Assembly (NCBI GenBank): GCA_017416535.1 | Contig: JAFQCG010000003.1 | Span: forward strand, 1 to 64,000 | Source of the DNA: Bacilli bacterium | GTDB taxonomy: Bacteria > Bacillota_I > Bacilli_A > RF39 > UBA660 | Reading direction: 5' to 3' | Length of the DNA: 64,000 bases | Shown here: in pieces, positions 57,544 through 64,000 of the stretch | Layout: each line of letters begins with the position of its first letter | Numbering within the stretch: position 1 is the stretch's first letter | Translations under genes and position numbers: made by a program | The notes under the pieces: model-generated | Databases searched by the model: none | What the model saw: only the letters and a program-made list of their open reading frames with translations | What the model was told of the DNA's origin: nothing

Positions 57544-60498
57544 ATGTACTTAAAAGAGATAGTAACAAGTGGATTCAAATCATTTGCAGACAAGCTAGAT
57601 ATTAAATTAGACGGAAAAATTACTTGTATTGTTGGACCTAATGGTTCTGGTAAAAGTAATGTAGTAGATGCAGTACGTTGGGTATTAGGAGAACAATCAG
57701 TTAAATCTCTACGTGGAGATGGTTCTATGGCTGATGTAATCTTCTCAGGAAGTAAAAGTCGTAACCCTTTAAATGTCGCAAGTGTAGAATTAATATTTGA
57801 TAATTCAGATCATTATTTAAATATTCCATATACAGAAATTTCAATTAAGAGAAGAGTATATCGTAGTGGAGAAAATGAATATTATTTAAATAACGAAAAA
57901 TGTCGCTTAAAAGATATAAATAATCTACTAATAGATTCTGGTATGGGAAAAGAATCATTTAATATTATTTCTCAAGGTGAAGTGGAAAGAATATTAAGTA
58001 ATTCAGCAATTGACAGACGTGTAATATTTGAAGAAGCAGCAGGAATATTAAAGTACAAAAAAAGAAAAGAAGAAGCACTTCGTAAGTTAGATAGAACTCA
58101 TAATAATGTTGATCGTGTAAATGATATTATTGGAGAACTTGAAATGCAAGTTGGTCCATTAAAAGACCAAGCAGAAAAAGCTAAAGAATATTTAGAAAAT
58201 AAAAAAGGACTAGATACATACGAAGTAGCATTACTTGCATATGATATTGAAAACTTTAATCAAAAACTAGAACAAGAAAAACTTCGTAAAGAAAAAATAG
58301 ATAAAGAAATACTTACTATTTCTGCAGAATCAAGCAAACATGATGCTGCATATATTGAAGAATCAAATAGATTAGAAAAACTAGAAATAGAAAAATCAAA
58401 TTTAAATAGAGAATTACTACGTATCACAGAAGAAGTAGAAAAACTAAATGGAGAAAAGAACTTACTTAAAGAACGTAGTAAAACAACTAAAGAAGAAAAT
58501 GAACTTAAAGAAGAAATTAGAATTGTTTTAGAAAAAAAATCTAAGTTAGAATCATTAATTAATACAATTCAAGAGGAATTAAAAGTAATAATTTTAGATT
58601 CAAATAAAAAAGAAGAAGAGCAAAAAGAACTTGATAAAAAAATTCAAACTGCAAAAGCAAAGAAAAACATGCTTAATAATGATTACTCAAAGCATGACCA
58701 AGATATTATTTCTATAAAACATAAAATTGATAATTTAAAACTAGAAATAGAACAAGGTGGAGACATGCCTGCTAGTGTAAAAAATGTTCTAAAGTCAACT
58801 ACGCTAACTGGTATTCACAATACAATTGGAAATATCTTAACTATTGAAGATAAATATACAAAAGCTTTAAATGTAGCAATTGCTTCAAATAAAAACTTCA
58901 TAATTGTGTCTGATGAAGACTCTGCTAAAAAAGCAATTAATTATTTAAAAGATAATCGTTTAGGAAGAGCAACATTCTTCCCATTAACAGTAATTAAAGA
59001 AAGATATGTTGATTATGAAAGTTTAAATACATTAAAATCAAGTAATGATTTTATTGGTGTATTAAGTGATTTAGTTACATACAACAAAAAATATAAAAAC
59101 ATAATTGAAAATCAATTAGGACAAACTATTCTTGCAACAGATATAGATGCTGCAACAAGACTATCGCATTTAATTAAAAACAAATATAGAATAGTAACAC
59201 TAGATGGTGATGTAGTAAATGTTGGTGGTTCAATGACTGGTGGTTCTATCTACCAAACAAAATCAATCATAACTACAAAACAAGAACTACGACATACAGA
59301 AGATAAAGAACAACTATTAAAACAAGAATTAGTAGAAATTCAAAATGAATTAATTGAACTAAATAAAGAAATATCTGAACTTGAAGAATTAGCATTCAAT
59401 ATTTCAAAAGATAAAGTAGCATTAAAAGAAAAATATGATACAAAGAATTTAGAATTACGCTCAGTAGAACAAGATTTAGAATCAATTACAAAAGAGTGGG
59501 AATCACTTGATTCAATTAGTAATAATTCAATAGATCAAAAAGAACAAGAATTAATTAAATTATTCCATGAAAAAACAGGGGAAAAAGAACAAATTCAAAT
59601 TAAACTTTCTTCTTTGTCTAAAGAAATAGATGAATTAAAAACTAAATTAGAAGAAGAGCAAGCTAAAGATAAATTACAAAATTCTACTTTAAGAAATTTA
59701 GAAAAAGAATCACGTGATTTAGAAATTAGTATGAATAGAATAGATGTTAAACTAGATAATATGTTAAACATCTTAAATGAAGAATATGAACTTACTTTTG
59801 AAAGAGCAAGAGATGAATATAAACTAGATGTTGAACCAGAAGAAGCAAGAGTAAAAGTAAATAACTATAGAGCTAATATAAAAAGAATTGGTATGGTTAA
59901 TCTAGCAGCTATAGAAGAATATGAAAGAGTAAATACAAGATATGTATTCTTAACTAATCAAAGAGAAGACTTACTAAAAGCAGAAGATACATTACTAGAA
60001 ATCATGAATGAAATGGATGAAGTAATGAAAGAAGAATTTGCAAAAACATTTGAGCTCATCAGAAAAGAGTTTACTGGAGTATTCAAAGAATTATTCTCTG
60101 GTGGTTCAGCTGATTTAAAATTAACTGATCCAGATAACTTATTAACAACAGGTATAGAAATAGTAGCATCTCCTCCAGGAAAGAAATTAACTACAATTTC
60201 ACTTCTATCAGGTGGAGAAAAAACATTAACTGCAATTTCACTTCTATTTGCAATACTTAATGTCAGAACAGTACCATTCTGTTTATTCGATGAAGTAGAA
60301 GCAGCACTTGATGAAGCAAATGTAGGAAGATTTGGTGAATACTTAGACCATTATAAAGATAAAACACAATTCCTAATAATTACTCATAAGAAGAAAACAA
60401 TGGAATATGCAAATACTTTATATGGTATTACAATGCAAGAATCAGGTGTATCTAAACTAGTAAGTGTAAAACTAACAGATCACGAAGAATTCTTATAA
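57544..60498 (+). CDS. smc: Chromosome condensation ATPase SMC, short-arm form
   Basis: ATG at 57544 with AGGGTGAGC upstream; an upstream in-frame extension to 57496 lacks a ribosome site. 984 residues against ~1180 in Bacillus. Walker A GPNGSGKSN (residues 31-38), coiled coil, hinge (~415-575, with LTGIHNTIGNIL and GGSMTGGSIY), second coiled coil, signature LLSGGEKTL (~887-895) and Walker B CLFDEVEAALDEAN (Asp916). Both arms look ~200 residues, symmetrically shortened, as in Mollicutes P115. It condenses and segregates the chromosome with ScpA/B, not seen here. Confidence 0.95.
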   Translation: MYLKEIVTSGFKSFADKLDIKLDGKITCIVGPNGSGKSNVVDAVRWVLGEQSVKSLRGDGSMADVIFSGSKSRNPLNVASVELIFDNSDHYLNIPYTEISIKRRVYRSGENEYYLNNEKCRLKDINNLLIDSGMGKESFNIISQGEVERILSNSAIDRRVIFEEAAGILKYKKRKEEALRKLDRTHNNVDRVNDIIGELEMQVGPLKDQAEKAKEYLENKKGLDTYEVALLAYDIENFNQKLEQEKLRKEKIDKEILTISAESSKHDAAYIEESNRLEKLEIEKSNLNRELLRITEEVEKLNGEKNLLKERSKTTKEENELKEEIRIVLEKKSKLESLINTIQEELKVIILDSNKKEEEQKELDKKIQTAKAKKNMLNNDYSKHDQDIISIKHKIDNLKLEIEQGGDMPASVKNVLKSTTLTGIHNTIGNILTIEDKYTKALNVAIASNKNFIIVSDEDSAKKAINYLKDNRLGRATFFPLTVIKERYVDYESLNTLKSSNDFIGVLSDLVTYNKKYKNIIENQLGQTILATDIDAATRLSHLIKNKYRIVTLDGDVVNVGGSMTGGSIYQTKSIITTKQELRHTEDKEQLLKQELVEIQNELIELNKEISELEELAFNISKDKVALKEKYDTKNLELRSVEQDLESITKEWESLDSISNNSIDQKEQELIKLFHEKTGEKEQIQIKLSSLSKEIDELKTKLEEEQAKDKLQNSTLRNLEKESRDLEISMNRIDVKLDNMLNILNEEYELTFERARDEYKLDVEPEEARVKVNNYRANIKRIGMVNLAAIEEYERVNTRYVFLTNQREDLLKAEDTLLEIMNEMDEVMKEEFAKTFELIRKEFTGVFKELFSGGSADLKLTDPDNLLTTGIEIVASPPGKKLTTISLLSGGEKTLTAISLLFAILNVRTVPFCLFDEVEAALDEANVGRFGEYLDHYKDKTQFLIITHKKKTMEYANTLYGITMQESGVSKLVSVKLTDHEEFL

Positions 60499-60503
60499 GA
60501 TGT

Positions 60504-60530
60504 AAAAGGATGTCAAAACATCCTTTTTTT
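60504..60530 (+). terminator. Rho-independent terminator of smc
   Basis: AAAAGGATGT-CAAA-ACATCCTTTTTTT. Confidence 0.85.
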
Positions 60531-60542
60531 AATTGTGGAAAA

Positions 60543-60572
60543 TTGACAAAATGAGGTGGGGGGGGGTACAAT
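60543..60572 (+). promoter_or_regulatory. Promoter with poly-G spacer, candidate phase-variable switch
   Basis: A perfect -35 TTGACA (60543-60548) and -10 TACAAT (60567-60572) are separated by 18 bases, and nine of these are an uninterrupted G run (60558-60566), exceptional in such AT-rich DNA. Loss of one G would give the optimal 17-base spacer, whereas gain would weaken it. Slipped-strand changes in such tracts tune surface proteins in other bacteria, for example Neisseria porA. Confidence 0.7.
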
Positions 60573-60609
60573 TTTACTAGAATAGGAATAGTAGGGAGTG
60601 AAGTATACT

Positions 60610-63000
60610 ATGAAAAAAATAATAAAATTATTTTTAGTAATGATTATGTTTACAGCAATGCCAGTTTTAGCTGAAGAACAACCAACTATCACAAAAGAAC
60701 CAGAAACAATTGTTACAGAAGGAACTATAAAAGAACCAATAATTATAAAAAGTGTTAAAGCAGAAACAGAAGATAAAAAAGTACAATTAAGAGAAACTGA
60801 AGGATTAGATATTGTTTTCAACGAACTTAATCAAACTGCAACATATACAGTAAAACTAGAAAATACATCTAATGAAGTTTTATATGTAAATGATTTAGAA
60901 GTTGAAAATCTATCAGAAGAATTCATTTCATTCTCGTTAAGTCCAAAGTCAGTTAATGCAAAAATTGAACCAGGTCAGTCAAAAGAAATTGAAGTAATAG
61001 TAAAAACATTGGATATTTCACAAGCAGGTAGAAATGTAAATGACGATGTAACATTAAAATTTATTTTAAGCAGAGAAGTAGTAAAAAATCCAGAAACAAG
61101 TAGTAACTGGATAGTATATTTAATCTTAATCACAACATTATTAATTACATTCTCAACTATGTTTAGTAAAGTAAATAAAAAGAAAAGACTATCATTAATA
61201 ATGATCGGATTATTATGTGGAACAATAGTTGTTTCAGCAGATAATGCAATCACAGTTAGTTTAACAGGAAAAGTAACTTATACATCGCAAAATACAATGC
61301 AAACATCAGGGGTCGGAGTTTCTGTATCAATTTCTGGATACCAAGCATATTATACAAATTCAAAAGATGTTTGGAAATATGCAAGTCAAATTAAAAATGT
61401 AATTATTTCAGATCAAAAAACAAAACCAGAAGAGTATGAATTTAGATATGACTTATCATCAAATGATTCAAAAAGAATATATGGATATTTAGTTGAAAAT
61501 AATGATAAACAAGTTCCATATGACTTATATATAGTTGCAAATGGAATAATGTATGCCCCAGAAAATGCAACTGGATTATTTGCATTTCCTAATGTAGAAA
61601 CAATTAATGGACTAGAATTTATTGAATTTGAAAATACAAAAACTATGACAGCAATGTTTATAGGAGATAAAAAATTAAAAAGTGTAAATGTAAAATCAAT
61701 TAATACCTCAAATGCCACTACAACATCATACATGTTTTATGGCTGTGATAATTTGAATGTATCTGAAAAAGATTTTAATTTATCAAAAGTAACAAATAAA
61801 AATTATATGTTTAATACAAATTTAAGTGATATAGTTAAAGTTAATGCAAAAAGTGATAAAGACATAGATTTCTCTGTAAAGCCAACAAGTGGCAAATTTA
61901 TGATGGAAGATACAAAAAATGATAAATATCCAATATATTATTATAGAGGAAGTACAAGTTACAATAATGTACTTTTTGCTAATAAATGTTGGAAAATAGT
62001 AAGAACAACAGAGACTGGTGGAACAAAGTTAATTTATAATGGGAACCCAACAAGTGGAAGATACTGCTATGCATCAGGAACAAACAGTGAAATAGGAACA
62101 GAACAGTTTAATAGATATTATTATTCTCCTGCAAATGTTGGATATATGTATGGAAAAGTTTATGAATCAATAAAATTAGATGCTTCAGAACAACAAGGAA
62201 CTTTTGTGTACGCAAATGATGTGGAATGGGATGGAGCAAAGTACACATTAAAAAATACAAAAGATAGTAGTAATTGGGCTGAAGATAGAATTGAACTTGA
62301 TAAAGGATATCACTATACATGTTTGAATAATCAAAAAGAATGTGAGAATGTATATTATGTTAACTACTTCGGTGATGAAACAGCAATGTACTATTTAACA
62401 TTCACAAATGGAACAAAAATAGAAAATGTTATTGAAGAATCATTTAAGAATACTAGAAATTCAACAATAAAAACATTGATTGATAACTGGTATAAATCAT
62501 ATATGACATCATATACATCAAAATTAGAAGATACTGTATGGTGTAATGACAGAACAATTACAAAAGGAGCAATTTTAGGAAAAGATAGCTCAAGTCTTGA
62601 TGGAACATATTTTGCAGGAAATGACAGAATGGAAGTTAGTTTCAAACCAACAGTAAAGTGTTCTTCAAAAAATGATAGTTTTACAGTAGATAGCAAAAAT
62701 GGAAATGGAGCACTAACATATCCTGTAGGATTGTTGACTGCGGATGAATTTACATTAGCCGGAAACGGAAGACTAGGTTATATTAATTATACATATTTAG
62801 ATAATGGAACAGACCAATGGACTTTAACTCCTTCAAAAATGCAAAAAAGAAATGTAATAAATTACAATAGACGTTCTTCAAGAGTTAGTGGTAATGGAGT
62901 ACAAACTGAAAAAGGTGTTCGTCCAGTAATTTCAATAAAACAAGGAAATTATGTTATAAAAGGTTCTGGAACAACCTCAGACCCATATGTAATAGAATAA
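60610..63000 (+). CDS. Large surface protein with BspA-like and DUF6273-like regions (paralogue 2)
   Basis: ATG at 60610 (GGGAGTG upstream; an in-frame GTG at 60598 overlaps that site) gives 796 residues. It follows the same plan as the gene at 25699: signal peptide (MPVLA-EEQ), beta-rich domain with a longer acidic N-terminal insert, two membrane helices ending in another AxA-like site (VVSADNA), BspA/DUF285-like part (TMTAMFIGDKKL), and a Trp/Cys-rich C-terminal domain with YYYRGS, CWKIVRTTETGG, DTVWCNDRT, GLLTADEFTLAG, QWTLTPS and KGVRPVISIKQG. The C-terminal part is strongly conserved and the middle diverged. It is monocistronic. Confidence 0.7.
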   Translation: MKKIIKLFLVMIMFTAMPVLAEEQPTITKEPETIVTEGTIKEPIIIKSVKAETEDKKVQLRETEGLDIVFNELNQTATYTVKLENTSNEVLYVNDLEVENLSEEFISFSLSPKSVNAKIEPGQSKEIEVIVKTLDISQAGRNVNDDVTLKFILSREVVKNPETSSNWIVYLILITTLLITFSTMFSKVNKKKRLSLIMIGLLCGTIVVSADNAITVSLTGKVTYTSQNTMQTSGVGVSVSISGYQAYYTNSKDVWKYASQIKNVIISDQKTKPEEYEFRYDLSSNDSKRIYGYLVENNDKQVPYDLYIVANGIMYAPENATGLFAFPNVETINGLEFIEFENTKTMTAMFIGDKKLKSVNVKSINTSNATTTSYMFYGCDNLNVSEKDFNLSKVTNKNYMFNTNLSDIVKVNAKSDKDIDFSVKPTSGKFMMEDTKNDKYPIYYYRGSTSYNNVLFANKCWKIVRTTETGGTKLIYNGNPTSGRYCYASGTNSEIGTEQFNRYYYSPANVGYMYGKVYESIKLDASEQQGTFVYANDVEWDGAKYTLKNTKDSSNWAEDRIELDKGYHYTCLNNQKECENVYYVNYFGDETAMYYLTFTNGTKIENVIEESFKNTRNSTIKTLIDNWYKSYMTSYTSKLEDTVWCNDRTITKGAILGKDSSSLDGTYFAGNDRMEVSFKPTVKCSSKNDSFTVDSKNGNGALTYPVGLLTADEFTLAGNGRLGYINYTYLDNGTDQWTLTPSKMQKRNVINYNRRSSRVSGNGVQTEKGVRPVISIKQGNYVIKGSGTTSDPYVIE

Positions 63001-63025
63001 AAAGAACTAAGAAATTAGTTCTTTT
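63001..63025 (+). terminator. Rho-independent terminator
   Basis: AAAGAACTAA-GAAA-TTAGTTCTTTT just after the surface protein gene. Confidence 0.75.
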
Positions 63026-63078
63026 CTTTTTCTATTTATTAAACTATAATAATTAATTAGAAAAAGAGGATGACATAT

Positions 63079-64000
63079 ATGTTACAAACAACAGTACTTC
63101 CAATAGAATATGATGAAGAACATAAACAGGAAGCAGAACAACTAAAAGAACTACTAGAAAGAAATCAAATGTTATTTCAAATGTTTTTGACTGGTCAAAA
63201 AAAGATTTCATTTCTAGACATTAAAGAAGAAGATACTATTTATATTGAATCAATTGAAGCTTTAAAAAAATTACTAAGTAATATAATTCCTACATACATG
63301 GAAATACTACATAAACAAGTTTATAGTAATGGGAATAATATGGACACTGATTTATTAAGAATGCTTCTAGTAGATATTATTTCTTCAAAAGAAGAAAGTG
63401 GAATTGATAAAACCATATCAAAAGATATTAATTTAAATATAAATACAATATATGCATTAGTCGCAATGTCTCATTATAATGATGAAGAACTAATTGATTT
63501 TATTTTTAATCCGACTGGTTTGGAAAAAGAAAAAATATTCAAATTACTAAATGCAAAAGAAAGATATAATCTAATGAATATGTTATTAGAAGAAGAATAT
63601 CAAAAAATACTAGAACTAGAAAAATTAGAAAATGATGACTATTTAAGAACTCATTTGGAAGAATTATTAGAATTATCAGAACTTGATATAGAAGAGAGAT
63701 TTAAACTATCAAAAGGAAAAGAAAGTAATTTTCCAAAACTAACTAAAGAAGAATTAGATAAACTTTGCGTAGAGTTTTTAATTAAAATAGACCCATCATT
63801 AAAATGGTTAAAAATTTATAATAAATTAAAAGAAAATAATAATATATTGTATGGTGAAGAATTTCCTGATTCATGTAGTAAATGGGGATGTGTAGAAACA
63901 ACAGAAGAAGTATACATATATGCACCATTAGAAGGAAATATCAGTGACTTTATGTACTTTATTCATGAATTTACTCATTGTATAACTTTAATGCATAAAG
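63079..64000 (+). CDS. HExxH-containing protein, probable zinc metallopeptidase, 3' end cut by window
   Basis: The frame starts at ATG 63079 (AAAAGAGGATGA upstream) and runs open to the window end, giving at least 307 residues. Most of it is helical and rich in Glu, Lys and Leu (QEAEQLKELLERNQML, LLEEEYQKILELEKLEND). Near the edge is FMYFIHEFTHCITLMHK, with a canonical zincin H-E-x-x-H (His296, Glu297, His300). The layout (long helical N-part, HExxH late) resembles M3-type oligopeptidases. The third ligand and C-terminus lie outside the window. No signal peptide is seen. Confidence 0.65.
   Translation, partial: MLQTTVLPIEYDEEHKQEAEQLKELLERNQMLFQMFLTGQKKISFLDIKEEDTIYIESIEALKKLLSNIIPTYMEILHKQVYSNGNNMDTDLLRMLLVDIISSKEESGIDKTISKDINLNINTIYALVAMSHYNDEELIDFIFNPTGLEKEKIFKLLNAKERYNLMNMLLEEEYQKILELEKLENDDYLRTHLEELLELSELDIEERFKLSKGKESNFPKLTKEELDKLCVEFLIKIDPSLKWLKIYNKLKENNNILYGEEFPDSCSKWGCVETTEEVYIYAPLEGNISDFMYFIHEFTHCITLMHK

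Noticed and set aside
1-64000. Mycoplasma-type code (TGA = Trp)
   Set aside because: Long frames such as polC, pnp and smc use TGG for Trp and contain no in-frame TGA; at least one gene (358-2544) ends in TGA.
1-64000. tRNA, rRNA, prophage, insertion sequence or integrase genes
   Set aside because: No cloverleaf-like sequences, transposase motifs or phage structural genes were recognised while reading; small tRNAs could still have been missed by eye.

Overview
The window is a gene-dense stretch of a very AT-rich, low-GC Gram-positive chromosome. The Gram-positive replicase PolC, the nusA-ylxR-infB-rbfA order, T-box control, strong Shine-Dalgarno sites (often GGTGAT-N-ATG) and U-tailed hairpin terminators all point to Bacillota. 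TGA acts as a stop and TGG as tryptophan, so this is the standard bacterial code and not the Mycoplasma code. A short (984 aa) SMC like those of Mollicutes, combined with cell-wall features (VanY-like peptidase, LysM), suggests an uncultured Bacilli lineage near the Mollicutes/Erysipelotrichia/RF39 branch. That placement is an inference. No tRNA, rRNA, insertion sequence, prophage or CRISPR array was seen.

Layout. 1-3.3 kb: a probable type VII secretion-style cargo locus: DUF4176-like protein, large effector-like protein with a transglutaminase-like domain, leucine-rich-repeat protein. 3.3-10.8 kb: EIIB-like membrane protein without the usual phospho-Cys, orphan histidine kinase, M29 aminopeptidase, two tandem kinase-fold proteins, RluB, ferredoxin and unknown proteins. 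10.8-15.4 kb: polC. 15.5-21.7 kb: a surface locus with two prepilin-anchored, Cys-rich repeat proteins (one ending in three thrombospondin type 1 modules) flanking two small membrane-anchored proteins. 21.8-25.6 kb: a VanY-TruB fusion, a DnaJ-TM-LysM fusion and a CaCA cation antiporter. 25.7-28.0 kb: the first of two paralogous large surface proteins. 28.0-32.8 kb: the rimP-nusA-ylxR-infB-X-rbfA operon with a half-length RimP. 32.8-46.8 kb: many small membrane proteins, two ABC systems, TetR locus, hotdog thioesterase, transglutaminase-like protein, ROK protein and DUF2441-like protein. 46.8-50.3 kb: a tRNA-Trp T-box leader, a Trp-containing small ORF, orphan trpB, then dxs. 50.3-53.5 kb: mntP, tag, patatin, a histone-H1-like-tailed membrane protein and a CPBP protease. 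53.6-60.5 kb: rpsO with a structured leader, an unknown gene, pnp, a degenerate polysaccharide deacetylase and smc. 60.5-64 kb: the second large surface protein, driven by a promoter with nine consecutive G between -35 and -10, then an HExxH protein cut by the window edge.

The most notable points are the poly-G promoter spacer (a candidate phase-variation switch for a surface protein), the prepilin-thrombospondin locus, the VanY-TruB and DnaJ-LysM fusions, the T-box plus Trp-codon small ORF ahead of a lone trpB, and the effector-like locus at the left edge. All functional calls come from reading motifs by eye; no database search was run.
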